A DNA stretch of 64,000 nucleotides from Gammaproteobacteria bacterium (GCA_013002025.1 JABDKW010000037.1:62001-126000), one strand, 5' to 3'. Numbered from the stretch's first letter, positions 44,381-54,609 are shown. Made by a program: numbers and translations. Notes: generated by a model from the letters alone, not told the origin.

Positions 44381-47300
44381 TTATTGCGCCGCCAGCGCAG
44401 CCGCCTCCCCTACGTCCACCGCCACCAGCCGTGATACACCGGGCTCCGCCATAGTCACACCAATCAACACATCGGACACTTCCATGGTGATTTTGTTGTG
44501 CGTAATAAACAACAGTTGAGTTTTCTCACCCAGTTGCTTCAGCACCCCTGCATAGCGTTCCACATTGGCATCATCCAGCGGCGCATCGACCTCATCCAGC
44601 ACGCAAAACGGCGCCGGGTTCAGCTCGAAGAAGGCAAACAGCAAACTCACCGCGGTCAGCGCTTTCTCGCCGCCGGACAATAGGTGAATGGTACTGTTGC
44701 GCTTGCCTGGTGGGCGCGCCATCACCCCAACGCCTGTATCAAGCATATCGTTGCTGGTTAACTCCAGGTACGCACTGCCGCCACCAAACAATTTGGGGAA
44801 AAACTCTTTAAAGCCTTCATTCAGACTGTCGAAGGTTTCTTTAAATCGAGTGCGCGTTTCTTTATCGATTTTCGCGATTGCGGCTTCCAGTGTCGACAGA
44901 GCGTCCAGCAAATCCTTGTTTTGATTATCCAGATATACCTTGCGTTCCAGACACTGCTCATACTCGTCAATGGCCACCAGATTGACCGCACCAATGCGGT
45001 CTAATTTTGTGCTGATGGATTCGAGTTCCTGCTGCACTATTTCTTGCGACAATTCTTCCGGCAGTGCCTGCTGCAACAGCGTCATCTGTTCTACATCGCG
45101 CTCCAGTTGCTCGGCGATGGTATCGCGCCGCACCACCAACTCCTGGCGCCCCATGCGCACTGCTTCGAGGCTGTCGCGCGCCACTCTGGACTTTTGATCG
45201 AAGCCCAGGCGTTCCTGATCTGCGCTCTGCATTTTCTCTTCAAACTCGCTGAGCTCGTTGCGCGCGCTACTGAGTTTGGCTTCCACCTGCAGGCGCTGCT
45301 CTAACAGTTCCTGCAATTTTTCGCGTAGTGGCTCGGTCGGGTCTTCATTGCTCTCGAGAATAGCCGCCAGTTCGCTACGCCGTTCAGCCTGCCGTGCCAA
45401 TTGTTGAGTAAGTCGCTCAACGCTCTGTGTTAGCGACTCAAAATTACTTCTTAGTCGCTCCGACTCAATCTGTTTTGCCTGTCGCTCATCGCGAGCTTTG
45501 CGCTCCTGCAAACGGGCCTGCTCCAGACCCTCTGTCAGAGATTGTTTCTGCGACATTAGAGTCTCGCGACGCTCACCATAGTCCACCGCCAGCGTCTTGG
45601 CATCTTGCATCAGCTTGCTGGCGGCGCTGACTTCATCGCGCGCCCGTGCCAATTGATCACCCAATTGCTGCTGCTCGAGAATCAGGTTTTCGCGTTGCGC
45701 GATCAGCTCCGCACTGCGCGCTTCGATAGCGCCCAATTGATTATGCAGATTGGTACGCTGATGCGTTTTATTACGTAATTCGCTACGACTTTGGTCGCGC
45801 AGCTCCTCCTGTTGTTTGATTTTGTCCTGCAGCGCGTCATTACGGCTTTGCACGCCTTGCAAATCATGGCTGGCGAGGTCGACTGCATCGCTTAATTTTT
45901 CGATCTCAGCCTCGCGTTGCAGCACGCCGCTCTTGGCGTCGGGCTCCACCCCAAATGACGCCCAATTGGTGCCCACCCAGCAACCATCGCGCGTCACGAT
46001 CGATTCGTGGGCCGCCAATAAATGCCGGCTCGCCAGCGCATCCGCGATGCTATTCGCCGCGTACACACCATGAAACCAACCTTCAATTTGCACATCGCGC
46101 GCAGACACATGATCTGACAGGGGCGGCAATTGACTATTGGTCGATGCAACCGGCGCGGATGATTGGTCGACCAGCCACACGCGGCCTGCATCAAACTCCG
46201 CCATCTCGTTACTGAACTGCTCCAGACGTGGCACCGATAAGGCATTCAGGTACTTGCCCATCACGGTGTCGACCGCCAGCTCCCAGCCCTGATCGACATC
46301 CAGCTGCGACGCCAATCGCTGATTGCTATCAATACCGCGTTGCTGCAGCCATTGATTGACCTGCTTGTTGTCTTCACCCAGTGCCGCCGCCTGCAGGGCT
46401 TTGAGCGACGTCAGGCGCGCCGAGTCGTCCTGCAGCTTGTGGCGCACTTCGTTATAGCGTTCGCGATTCTTTTCCAACTCGGCCCGCATGTCGCTAATGC
46501 CGCGGTCCTGCTCCTGCAGTTGTTGCTCTAGCTCAGTGCAGGCCGCGTCAATTGATTCAACATCGGCTTTTAGCTGGTTGATTTCATCCATGTTCAGCTT
46601 GGTGTCGATATCAGCCAGTGCGCTCACCACCTGTGACGTGCGCTGGTCAAAATGCAAAATCTGCCGCTCATGCTGCTCAATGCGGGCGGACTGCACTTCG
46701 GTTTCTTTTTCCGGGTCAGCGGCGTCTCGGTTTAATGCTTCCCAGTCCTGTTGCCAGGCCTGAAAATCGGCCTCCGCCTGCTCAAACTTATCGTGCGCCA
46801 GCTGGTACTGTTCGTTAATCGTTTCCAGGTCCGGCGCAATCACCACCTGCGACTCTTCTGTTTCGGTGAGCCGCATCTGATCCAGCTCCAGATGCTGACT
46901 TACTTCGTGCTCACTTTCTGCCAGCCGGTCAAACTCTTCCTGCTGTTGCTGGCGGGTAACGCGGGCGTGCTCAATGGACTGCTCCAGCGCGGCAATTTCA
47001 CCACCCACCCCATAATACTCTGCTTGCACCTGATTCAGTTTTTCCGTCAACTCAGTTTGCTGCTGGCGCATCGCCTCAATCTGCGACTCGACATTACGCT
47101 GCTCAGAGACCTGCGATTCAAACTCGGTTTGCAGGCGTTCCAGCTCCAGATCCTTACCCTGCACCTGCGCCTGCAGACCAGCCCAGCGGAAGGTCTGCAA
47201 TTGAGTTTCCAGTTCGCGCTGCTGTTCCTTAAACTGCTTGTAGCGCTCCGCCTCATTAGACTGGCGTTTCAAGCGGCGTAGCTGGGTTTCCAACTCGCCA

Positions 47301-47893
47301 ATAATATCCTGCACCCGGCTCAGGTTATCGCGCGTGTGGCGGATGCGGTTCTCGGTTTCACGGCGGCGTTCTTTGTATTTGGAGATACCGGCCGCTTCTT
47401 CAATCAAAACACGCAAATCTTCTGGCTTGGACTCCACAATCCGGCCCACCATGCCCTGCTCGATAATCGAGTAGGAGCGTGGCCCCAGACCAGTGCCCAA
47501 AAAGATGTCGTGGATGTCTTTGCGGCGGCAGCGGGTTCTATTGATAAAGTACTTGGAGCCACCATCGCGGACTAACTCGCGGCGAATGGCTATCTCGGCG
47601 TATTTGGCATAGCTGCCGGGGGCCTTGCCCTCATTGTTATCGAATACCAGCTCCACGTAGGCGCGGCTAACCGGCTTGCGGGCCGCAGAGCCATTGAAAA
47701 TAACGTCTTCCATGCTATCGCCGCGCAATGTCTTGGCAGACGATTCACCCATTACCCAGCGAATGGCGTCAATAATATTGGATTTGCCGCAGCCGTTGGG
47801 GCCCACAATGCCAACTAAATTGTTGGGTACGGATACTTTAGTGCTGTCTACAAAGGATTTAAAACCGGACAGTTGAATGTGCTTTAAACGCAT
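44381..47893 (-). CDS. smc: Chromosome partition protein SMC
   Basis: SMC is the ATPase of the condensin-like complex that folds and segregates the chromosome. The 1170-residue chain has Walker A GPNGCGKSN (32-40), long coiled-coil arms (about 170-500 and 670-1000), a central hinge (about 520-640), the ABC signature LLSGGEKALTAV and Walker B FCVLDEVDAPLDD near the C-terminus. Size is as expected. It heads smc-zipA-ligA; scpA/scpB are not in the window. Confidence 0.98.
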   Translation of the reverse strand: MRLKHIQLSGFKSFVDSTKVSVPNNLVGIVGPNGCGKSNIIDAIRWVMGESSAKTLRGDSMEDVIFNGSAARKPVSRAYVELVFDNNEGKAPGSYAKYAEIAIRRELVRDGGSKYFINRTRCRRKDIHDIFLGTGLGPRSYSIIEQGMVGRIVESKPEDLRVLIEEAAGISKYKERRRETENRIRHTRDNLSRVQDIIGELETQLRRLKRQSNEAERYKQFKEQQRELETQLQTFRWAGLQAQVQGKDLELERLQTEFESQVSEQRNVESQIEAMRQQQTELTEKLNQVQAEYYGVGGEIAALEQSIEHARVTRQQQQEEFDRLAESEHEVSQHLELDQMRLTETEESQVVIAPDLETINEQYQLAHDKFEQAEADFQAWQQDWEALNRDAADPEKETEVQSARIEQHERQILHFDQRTSQVVSALADIDTKLNMDEINQLKADVESIDAACTELEQQLQEQDRGISDMRAELEKNRERYNEVRHKLQDDSARLTSLKALQAAALGEDNKQVNQWLQQRGIDSNQRLASQLDVDQGWELAVDTVMGKYLNALSVPRLEQFSNEMAEFDAGRVWLVDQSSAPVASTNSQLPPLSDHVSARDVQIEGWFHGVYAANSIADALASRHLLAAHESIVTRDGCWVGTNWASFGVEPDAKSGVLQREAEIEKLSDAVDLASHDLQGVQSRNDALQDKIKQQEELRDQSRSELRNKTHQRTNLHNQLGAIEARSAELIAQRENLILEQQQLGDQLARARDEVSAASKLMQDAKTLAVDYGERRETLMSQKQSLTEGLEQARLQERKARDERQAKQIESERLRSNFESLTQSVERLTQQLARQAERRSELAAILESNEDPTEPLREKLQELLEQRLQVEAKLSSARNELSEFEEKMQSADQERLGFDQKSRVARDSLEAVRMGRQELVVRRDTIAEQLERDVEQMTLLQQALPEELSQEIVQQELESISTKLDRIGAVNLVAIDEYEQCLERKVYLDNQNKDLLDALSTLEAAIAKIDKETRTRFKETFDSLNEGFKEFFPKLFGGGSAYLELTSNDMLDTGVGVMARPPGKRNSTIHLLSGGEKALTAVSLLFAFFELNPAPFCVLDEVDAPLDDANVERYAGVLKQLGEKTQLLFITHNKITMEVSDVLIGVTMAEPGVSRLVAVDVGEAAALAAQ

Positions 47894-48065
47894 CGGCTAC
47901 TATAAAAATTGGCCCTGAGACCGGTTGGGGAACCCTGCTGCAAGCCTGAATTCACACGCTGCCCGGCAGCGACTGAGCCACATTTCGACGAAAAATCCAG
48001 CGCGATGGCTGCGTCAAATGCGGTAAATTCATGGCTAAAATGAGGTTCCCTGAGAGAAGATTTTA

Positions 48066-48089
48066 AATCTTAGGTTAATCCCTAAGATT
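48066..48089. promoter_or_regulatory. 9-bp perfect inverted repeat upstream of queF
   Basis: AATCTTAGG-TTAATC-CCTAAGATT is a perfect 9-bp inverted repeat with a 6-base spacer, about 67 bp before queF in the 262-bp smc-queF divergent gap. It overlaps an AT-rich segment ending in TTAAAAT that could serve as a -10. The shape suits a dimeric repressor operator. I do not recognise the regulator. Confidence 0.6.
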
Positions 48090-48155
48090 AAGTTAAAATC
48101 GCCCGCGATAAAACCACTGATTGAGTGCATTTGACACTTTTTAGAGAAATACTCC

Positions 48156-48551
48156 ATGCAACGCCCCAGCGAACCCTCCAAAGACCTGCAGACCTTCGAA
48201 AATCCATCAACGGGTAACGACTATACAATCAAAATTACCGTCCCGGAGTTCACCTGCCTGTGCCCGCTGACCGGCCAGCCGGATTTCGCCAATTTCGTGA
48301 TCGAATATGTGCCCGATCAGGCCTGTGTGGAGCTGAAAAGCCTGAAAATGTACTTCTGGTCGTTCCGTGACGAGGGCGGTTTTCATGAAAAATTAACCAA
48401 TGAGATTTTAGCCAAGCTGGTGGCAGCGACCGAGCCCAAATTTATGCGCATCACCGCCAACTGGAACGTGCGTGGCGGCATCTACACCAGCGTGGTCGCC
48501 GAACACCGCGCCGACGGCTGGCAGGCACCGGCCAAGGTCGAGCTGCCCTGA
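48156..48551 (+). CDS. queF: NADPH-dependent 7-cyano-7-deazaguanine reductase (short form)
   Basis: QueF reduces preQ0 to preQ1 in queuosine synthesis. The 131-residue product is the unimodular type. Catalytic Cys36 and Asp43 lie in [12 protein letters not shown], and the family signature [16 protein letters not shown] binds NADPH. E. coli-like gammaproteobacteria usually carry a two-domain form of about 280 residues, so this is the Bacillus-like short form, which works as a larger homo-oligomer. It stands divergent from smc. Confidence 0.95.
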   Translation: MQRPSEPSKDLQTFENPSTGNDYTIKITVPEFTCLCPLTGQPDFANFVIEYVPDQACVELKSLKMYFWSFRDEGGFHEKLTNEILAKLVAATEPKFMRITANWNVRGGIYTSVVAEHRADGWQAPAKVELP

Positions 48552-48576
48552 GAGAAGCAATGCCCAGCGCACCTCA

Positions 48577-49347
48577 ATGAGCCTGAATCCCGCTCAGCTA
48601 CAGCAATTCAAGATTGATGGCTATCTGGTCCTCTCGGACCTGCTGGCGGATCAACAAATCCAACAACTGCGGGCGCTCACCGAAACCCACCTCAAGCAAC
48701 GGCGCGAACCGCTGGAATTGGAGTCTGAAGTGAACTACCCCGGTGCGCCGGTCTCACGCGAGGCCGAAGGCGGCGCCACCATTCGCCGTTTGCGCTCCGC
48801 GTATCAGCGCGACCCACTGTACCGTGACCTCGCGCAACACCCCTTGGTGGCAGAAGCAATACGGCAAATTCTCACTTGCGAGCAATTACTGCTTAATCCC
48901 AGCCACCACAACTGCATTATGACCAAGCAACCGGCCTACAGCTCAGCCACGCTGTGGCACCGCGATACGCGCTACTGGCATTTTGATAATAAGTATTTGA
49001 TTAACGCCTGGTTCGCGCTGGGTAATGAATTGCCTGACAACGGTGCCATGCAAATATTGCCCGGCTCGCACCGTTGGGAGATACAGGAAGACGCGCTGGA
49101 TGAGGCGCAGTTTCTAAAGCCTGACCACCCTTTTAACCAGGATCGGATGGCGACCGCGCGCACCGTGGCGTTGCAGGCGGGTGATGTGGTTTTATTCAGC
49201 GCACATTGTTTCCACGCAGCCGGTAAAAACATGACCGATCGCAGCAAGTATTCCGTGGTGTTTACCTATCACGGCGCGACCACCAAGCCGCTGCCCGGTA
49301 CGCCGTCCGCCAGCCAACCGGAAATCCCGGTTGTGACACCGGGTTAA
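48577..49347 (+). CDS. Phytanoyl-CoA dioxygenase (PhyH) family protein
   Basis: This looks like an iron/2-oxoglutarate-dependent oxygenase of unknown substrate. The ATG at 48577 (MSLNPAQLQQFKIDGYLVL) gives 256 residues; a longer in-frame reading overlaps queF and is not conserved in style. The iron ligands fit His and Asp in LWHRDTRYWHF and the distal His in SAHCFHAAGKN, with Arg in DRSKYSVVF for 2-oxoglutarate. It is 25 bp behind queF and may be co-transcribed without a functional link. Confidence 0.85.
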   Translation: MSLNPAQLQQFKIDGYLVLSDLLADQQIQQLRALTETHLKQRREPLELESEVNYPGAPVSREAEGGATIRRLRSAYQRDPLYRDLAQHPLVAEAIRQILTCEQLLLNPSHHNCIMTKQPAYSSATLWHRDTRYWHFDNKYLINAWFALGNELPDNGAMQILPGSHRWEIQEDALDEAQFLKPDHPFNQDRMATARTVALQAGDVVLFSAHCFHAAGKNMTDRSKYSVVFTYHGATTKPLPGTPSASQPEIPVVTPG

Positions 49348-49357
49348 GGATTAATTC

Positions 49358-50446
49358 CTAGTCGATCGCCAGCGCCGCTTTCTGGTAGCGCGCCAACACC
49401 GGCATGGTCAGGCTGGTGACATAAAGATAATCATCCGTCTCCGCCACGCCGGTAGTGGCATACACTTCGCCCGCTGGGGCTTGCAGGTTCTCCAGTACCG
49501 AGCCGTTCTCATCCACCGCCAGCACCATGCCGTAGTGCACCACATTGGGACGCAGGAAATCCGGCAAGCGCTGGATGATTTTACGCACGAACGGCCATTC
49601 TGCCAGCCCATCAATGATCGGCGAACGCGGCGATGTCAGGCCCACCCAGTAGCGCCCGTTTTGCCCAAGGTGTACGTTGTCCGGAAAGCCCGGTAATTGA
49701 TCGATAATCACTTCGCTCTTGCCGGTGGCGGGGCCCCGTAGCCAGTGCTTCCAGACCCGGTACTCGCCGGTCTCAGCAATCAGCAGGTAGCGACCCTGAG
49801 GGTCCAGCGCCACCCCATTGGCGAAGCTGAAACCTTCCAACAAAATGCGCGCACCGCGCTTGGGGTGATACTCGATAATCCGCCCGCTGCGACTGTGTTC
49901 GTTTAAATCCAGCAAGCTGGCCGACAACGTCCCGGCCCAATCCTGTGCGGCGAACCGGGTTGAGGCGTCGCTCAGGTAAATCGTGCCGTCGGTAGTGATA
50001 TCGAGATCGTCCGCATAGCGGATTGCACTGCCTTCCACGTGGCTCAACTCGGTGCTGACTGTGCCTTGCGGGGTGATTTTCTGCAAGCCGATATAGGCAT
50101 TGGCAACCCACAGATTACCCTCGGCATCCAGCGCCAGGCCCAACGGTCGGCCGCCAGCATTAACCCAGCGTTGCAGAGCGGTATCATTGACGCCGGCGCG
50201 TAAAATCCAGCCTTCGTGAGTAGAGGCGTAGAGCGTACCGTCAACCCCGACCACCACCGCTTCCGGTCCATGTAAGCCGTCCAGTGTCAGCGCTTCAAAC
50301 TGCGCCAATCGGGTATTGGGGGCCAGCGGGCCGACATAGCCGGGTGCCGCTGGTGCCTTCCAGGCCACAGGCTCTACCGGCACCGGCCAAAGCAGCAGAT
50401 ACGCCACCAGCGCAATCAGCGCAGCCCATGCGGCGAAGCGCATCAT
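49358..50446 (-). CDS. SMP-30/strictosidine synthase-like beta-propeller protein
   Basis: The 362-residue protein has an N-terminal hydrophobic anchor (about 4-24) and a six-bladed beta-propeller of the SMP-30/gluconolactonase/strictosidine synthase group. Blades show [56 protein letters not shown] and [15 protein letters not shown]. The substrate is unknown; possibly a periplasmic lactonase. Its ATG overlaps the acs stop (ATGA), so translation is coupled to acs. Confidence 0.85.
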   Translation of the reverse strand: MMRFAAWAALIALVAYLLLWPVPVEPVAWKAPAAPGYVGPLAPNTRLAQFEALTLDGLHGPEAVVVGVDGTLYASTHEGWILRAGVNDTALQRWVNAGGRPLGLALDAEGNLWVANAYIGLQKITPQGTVSTELSHVEGSAIRYADDLDITTDGTIYLSDASTRFAAQDWAGTLSASLLDLNEHSRSGRIIEYHPKRGARILLEGFSFANGVALDPQGRYLLIAETGEYRVWKHWLRGPATGKSEVIIDQLPGFPDNVHLGQNGRYWVGLTSPRSPIIDGLAEWPFVRKIIQRLPDFLRPNVVHYGMVLAVDENGSVLENLQAPAGEVYATTGVAETDDYLYVTSLTMPVLARYQKAALAID

Positions 50447-52374
50447 GCGCGACTGGCGATCAAGTCTTTGACCACCGCCGGATCGGCCAGCGTGCTGATA
50501 TCACCGAGATTGTCGTACTCATTCTCGGCAATTTTACGCAAAATTCGGCGCATAATTTTACCAGAACGAGTTTTAGGCAGGCCCGGCGCCCAGTGAATTA
50601 CATCGGGGGTGGCCACCGGCCCGATTTCAGCGCGGACATGTTTGACCAGCTCGGCTTTAAGCTGGTCGGTGTAGTCCTCGCCCGCCATCAGCGTGACATA
50701 GGCGTAAATGCCCTGCCCCTTGACCTCATGCGGATAACCCACCACCGCCGCCTCGGCCACAGCCTGGTGCAGTACCAATGCGCTCTCCACCTCAGCCGTG
50801 CCCATGCGGTGGCCGGACACATTAATCACATCGTCCACCCGGCCGGTAATCCAAAAGTAGCCATCCTCATCGCGCCGACAGCCATCACCAGTAAAGTAAT
50901 AGCCCGGGTACTGGGAAAAATAGGCTTCGTGAAAGCGGCTGGGGTTGTTGTATACGCCGCGCATTTGGCCCGGCCAGGAACGCGGAATTGCCAGATTGCC
51001 CGACACTGCTCCTTGCAAAACATTGCCTTCGTCGTCCAGCAACACCAACTCCACTCCAAAAAACGGCAAGCTAGCGGAGCCGGGTTTGGCCGGGGTTGCG
51101 CCGGGCAGAGGCACAATCATGACGCCGCCGGTTTCGGTCTGCCACCAGGTATCCACAATCGGGCAGCGACCCTTACCAACATGATGGTAATACCACTCCC
51201 AGGCTTCCGGATTAATCGGCTCGCCCACGGTACCTAGAATTCGCAGGCTGTCGCGGCTACTGGAGTCCAGAAACTCATCACCCGCCCCCATTAGAGCGCG
51301 CAGCGCCGTTGGCGCGGTATAGAAAATATTCACCTGGTGTTTATCCACCACCTGCCAGAAACGGCTGGCGTCCGGATAGGTGGGCACGCCTTCATACACC
51401 AGTGAGGTCGCGCCATTGAGCAATGGTCCATAGAGCAAATAGGTGTGCCCGGTTATCCAACCCACATCGGCCGTGCACCAGAACACTTCGCCGGCCTGAT
51501 AATCAAACACATACTTAAAAGTAATCGCGGCCCACAGCGCATAGCCGCCGGTGGTGTGCATTACGCCTTTTGGCGTACCAGTGGACCCGGAGGTGTACAG
51601 AATAAACAGCGGGTCTTCGGCGTCCATTACCTCAGGCTCAGCGGTGGTGGCTTGCGCATCCACCGCCTCGTGATACCAGACATCTCGCTCATCCTGCCAG
51701 CCAATCTCGCCGCCAGTAACGCGGCAAACCAATACTTTTTCAACGGATGGCGTGGCCTCGCAGGCCGCATCCACATTGGCTTTTAAGGGAATCGGTTTTT
51801 TGCCGCGCAAACCCTGGTCTGCGGTGATCACAACTTTGCACTCAGAATCATTTATCCGGCCACGCAGCGCTTCGGGCGAGAAACCGCCAAACACCACGGA
51901 GTGAATTGCACCAATGCGCGTGCAGGCCAACATGGCGTAGGTCGCCTCCGGCACCATCGGCATATATAAACACACCCGGTCACCTTTCTGCACGCCCATG
52001 TCGCGCAGTGCATTGGCCAGCTGGCAGACTTTGTCGTGCAGCATCTGGTAACTGATGTGTTGGCTCTGCTCGGGATCGTCGCCCTCCCACAACAGTGCAG
52101 TCTGCGCTGCCCGCTGCGGCAAATGCCGGTCAATGCAATTGACTGACAGGTTTAACTTGCCACCCTCAAACCAGGCAATCTCCGCTTTGTGAAAATCCTG
52201 GCGGCTGACGGTATGCCAGGGCTCAATCCAATCCAGATGCTCAGTTGCCTGCTCCGCCCAGAAGCCATCGGGGTCGGATAGCGAGCGTTGGTACATGGCC
52301 TGGTACTGCTCGGTGTTGAGATGCGTAGTGGCCGCAACGGCCTCATGCACGGGGTAGGTTTTAATGTCAGACAT
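50443..52374 (-). CDS. acs: Acetyl-CoA synthetase
   Basis: Acs activates acetate to acetyl-CoA through acetyl-AMP. The 643-residue chain has the AMP-binding motif [23 protein letters not shown], the [23 protein letters not shown] hinge region (given by [14 protein letters not shown]) and the regulatory, acetylatable lysine in [14 protein letters not shown] near the C-terminus. Length is typical (652 in E. coli). It is 23 bp downstream of the symporter gene, an acetate uptake-and-use unit. Confidence 0.97.
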   Translation of the reverse strand: MSDIKTYPVHEAVAATTHLNTEQYQAMYQRSLSDPDGFWAEQATEHLDWIEPWHTVSRQDFHKAEIAWFEGGKLNLSVNCIDRHLPQRAAQTALLWEGDDPEQSQHISYQMLHDKVCQLANALRDMGVQKGDRVCLYMPMVPEATYAMLACTRIGAIHSVVFGGFSPEALRGRINDSECKVVITADQGLRGKKPIPLKANVDAACEATPSVEKVLVCRVTGGEIGWQDERDVWYHEAVDAQATTAEPEVMDAEDPLFILYTSGSTGTPKGVMHTTGGYALWAAITFKYVFDYQAGEVFWCTADVGWITGHTYLLYGPLLNGATSLVYEGVPTYPDASRFWQVVDKHQVNIFYTAPTALRALMGAGDEFLDSSSRDSLRILGTVGEPINPEAWEWYYHHVGKGRCPIVDTWWQTETGGVMIVPLPGATPAKPGSASLPFFGVELVLLDDEGNVLQGAVSGNLAIPRSWPGQMRGVYNNPSRFHEAYFSQYPGYYFTGDGCRRDEDGYFWITGRVDDVINVSGHRMGTAEVESALVLHQAVAEAAVVGYPHEVKGQGIYAYVTLMAGEDYTDQLKAELVKHVRAEIGPVATPDVIHWAPGLPKTRSGKIMRRILRKIAENEYDNLGDISTLADPAVVKDLIASRA

Positions 52375-52397
52375 AAGCTGTTTTCACGAATCAGTAA

Positions 52398-54119
52398 TTA
52401 GCTGCGCGCCGGGGCGCGAATATCATCCACCAGCTGTTGGATGGCCAGCGGCGGTTCAACGGTCATTTTACACACAGTGACCGCAACCGCGAAATTGGCC
52501 AGCGCGCCCACCGCACCGAAGGCATTGGGTTCAATGCCAAAAAACCAGTTGGGCGACATAGACCCTAAAAAGGCAGTGTCAGCTATAAATAAAATACCCT
52601 TATGTTGAAACACGTACAGCAGCGTGACACCCAGCCCCGCCAACATCCCCGACACCGCGCCAGCGGTGTTCATGCGCTTATAGAAAATTCCCAGCATCAG
52701 CGCCGGGAAAATTGACGAGGCCGCCAGCCCGAAGGCCAAGGCCACCGTGCCGGCCGCAAAGTCCGGCGGATTTAAACCCAGATAGCCCGACAGCAGTACA
52801 GTGGCCCCCATCGCCAGTCGCCCGGCATTCAACTCAGCCCGCTCAGAAATACCGGGTCGGAACACACCCTTTAATAGGTCGTGCGAGATGGCCGACGAGA
52901 TCGCCAGCAGCAGGCCAGCCGCGGTCGACAGCGCCGCTGCCAGGCCACCGGCTGCCACCAGCGCAATGACCCAGTTGGGCAATTTGGCGATCTCCGGGTT
53001 GGCCAGCACCAGAATGTCGTTATCGACCTTAATCATTTCGTTTTTATCATCTCCGGCGTGGTACTGAATCAAGCCGTCGCCATTTTTATCGTAATGCTCC
53101 AGCAAACCGGTCTTCTCCCAGTTCTTAAACCATTGCGGTCGCTCAGCATAGGCCAACGGCTGCCCGGCTGCCGGTTCCAGCGTGGTTATCAGGTTGAGAC
53201 GTGCCATGCCGGCAATGGCCGGCGCGGTGGTGTAGAGAATCGCAATAAAGACCAGCGCCCAGCCGGCTGAGATGCGGGCGTCTTTGACGCTGGGCACGGT
53301 AAAAAACCGAATAATCACATGCGGCAGGCCAGCCGTACCGATCATCAGCGACATCGTATAGAAGAACATATTCAGCGTGCTGAGCCGATGTCCGCTGGTG
53401 TATTCCTGAAAACCAAGATCGGTGACGACCTGATCCAATTTATCCAGCAAGTAGGTGTTTTCACCCACCAGCGTGCTGCCCAGCCCCAGTTGCGGAACCG
53501 GGTTGCCAGTGAGCGTAATCGAAATAAAAATAGCCGGAATGGTGTAGGCGGTAATCAGCACCACATACTGCGCAATTTGCGTATAGGTAATGCCTTTCAT
53601 GCCACCTAACACGGCGTAGAAGAACACCACCAGCATGCCAACCGCCAGTCCTTGCTCAAAGCTCATCTCCAGAAACCGGCTGAAGGCCACGCCAATACCC
53701 TTCATCTGACCGATCACATAGGTGATGGAGGCGACCAGCAGGCAGATTACCGCCACGACCCTTGCCGCATTAGAGTAGTAGCGATCACCGATAAATTCCG
53801 GCACCGTATATTTGCCGTACTTACGCAGGTACGGCGCCAGACACATGGCCAGTAATACATAGCCACCCGTCCAGCCCAATAAAAATACCGAGCCGCCATA
53901 ACCTTGATAAGAAAACCCGATCAGCCCCGCCATCGAGATAAACGAGGCGGCCGACATCCAGTCGGCCGCGGTGGCCATGCCGTTAGCAATCGGGTTTACA
54001 TGGCCGCCCGCCACATAGAATTCCTTCGTTGACGCGGCCCGCGCCCAGATTGCGATACCGATATAGGTGGCAAAGGTCAGCCCAACCACCAGCCAGGACA
54101 GCTCACGCAACTCCATCAA
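52398..54119 (-). CDS. Sodium:solute symporter (SSS family, ActP-like)
   Basis: This is an inner-membrane sodium/solute symporter with about 13 membrane segments in 573 residues; acs directly downstream suggests acetate or another short carboxylate. Family segments include ADWMSAASFISMAGLIGF and AAGGLAAALSTAAGLLLA. An inserted soluble loop (about 340-365) carries DKNGDGLIQ, resembling an EF-hand calcium loop but lacking the final Glu. It fits the two-subunit subfamily that pairs with a DUF4212 partner, encoded just upstream with a 4-bp ATGA overlap, better than classical single-subunit ActP. Confidence 0.92.
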   Translation of the reverse strand: MMELRELSWLVVGLTFATYIGIAIWARAASTKEFYVAGGHVNPIANGMATAADWMSAASFISMAGLIGFSYQGYGGSVFLLGWTGGYVLLAMCLAPYLRKYGKYTVPEFIGDRYYSNAARVVAVICLLVASITYVIGQMKGIGVAFSRFLEMSFEQGLAVGMLVVFFYAVLGGMKGITYTQIAQYVVLITAYTIPAIFISITLTGNPVPQLGLGSTLVGENTYLLDKLDQVVTDLGFQEYTSGHRLSTLNMFFYTMSLMIGTAGLPHVIIRFFTVPSVKDARISAGWALVFIAILYTTAPAIAGMARLNLITTLEPAAGQPLAYAERPQWFKNWEKTGLLEHYDKNGDGLIQYHAGDDKNEMIKVDNDILVLANPEIAKLPNWVIALVAAGGLAAALSTAAGLLLAISSAISHDLLKGVFRPGISERAELNAGRLAMGATVLLSGYLGLNPPDFAAGTVALAFGLAASSIFPALMLGIFYKRMNTAGAVSGMLAGLGVTLLYVFQHKGILFIADTAFLGSMSPNWFFGIEPNAFGAVGALANFAVAVTVCKMTVEPPLAIQQLVDDIRAPARS

Positions 54120-54370
54120 TCATGCTCCTCGCGGTACCGCTCATCCAGCTTATTCATGCAATGCGCGTAAATAAAGATCAACACCACGAACAGATAAATG
54201 CTGCCCTGCTGAGCAATCCAGAAACCGAGCTTGTAGCCGCCGAGGCGAAACTGGTTAAAGAACTCTACAAACACGATGCCACCTAGAAACGGCACCGTAA
54301 ACCAGATTGATAACAACAGAAATATCAGGCGTAGATTTGCCTGCCAGTAAGCGCTGTGTTTTTGTGCCAT
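54116..54370 (-). CDS. DUF4212-type small subunit of sodium:solute symporter
   Basis: The 84-residue membrane protein starts at the ATG 54368-54370 (MAQKHSAYWQANLRL). It has two membrane segments (about 14-36 and 49-70), the family pattern YWxxNLRL at the N-terminus and FRLGGYKLGFWIAQQGS between them. It overlaps the symporter gene by 4 bp and presumably forms a complex with it. An upstream in-frame extension is not conserved-looking and overlaps the ssrA promoter region. Confidence 0.9.
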   Translation of the reverse strand: MAQKHSAYWQANLRLIFLLLSIWFTVPFLGGIVFVEFFNQFRLGGYKLGFWIAQQGSIYLFVVLIFIYAHCMNKLDERYREEHD

Positions 54371-54441
54371 CCGGTGATTCTCATTGTTGTTTTTAAGCCG
54401 CAAATATACGCGTTGCGGCAGATTACAACAATGATCGCTAT

Positions 54442-54470
54442 TTGATTCATCGAGATTGCCCCCATATACT
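54442..54470 (+). promoter_or_regulatory. Predicted ssrA promoter
   Basis: TTGATT (54442-54447), a 17-bp spacer and TATACT (54465-54470) point at ssrA. The predicted transcript would carry a leader of about 120 nt containing two full 41-bp repeat units before the mature tmRNA 5' end. A second possibility is TAATAT inside the repeats themselves (54573-54578). Confidence 0.6.
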
Positions 54471-54512
54471 TCGCTATCCGAACAGATAGGCGTATCTGAC
54501 ACCGTGCTGAAA

Positions 54513-54609
54513 AGTTACGGGGGCGACTCTTTAATATTTATGTCACCCCCAACAGTTACGGGGGTGACTCTTTAATATTTATGTCACCCCCGACAGTTAC
54601 GGGGGCGAC
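54513..54609. repeat. 41-bp tandem repeat copying the tmRNA 5' end
   Basis: Two full units (54513-54553, 54554-54594) and a partial third (54595-54609) that runs into ssrA. Each unit holds GGGGGYGAC and, after an AT-rich loop, GTCACCCCC, so each can fold as a 9-bp hairpin. GGGGGCGAC is also the first nine bases of the mature tmRNA. Confidence 0.95.

Noticed and set aside
54371-54502. Upstream extension of the DUF4212 protein
   Set aside because: The added residues lack family character and overlap the predicted ssrA promoter; the ATG at 54370 matches the family start.
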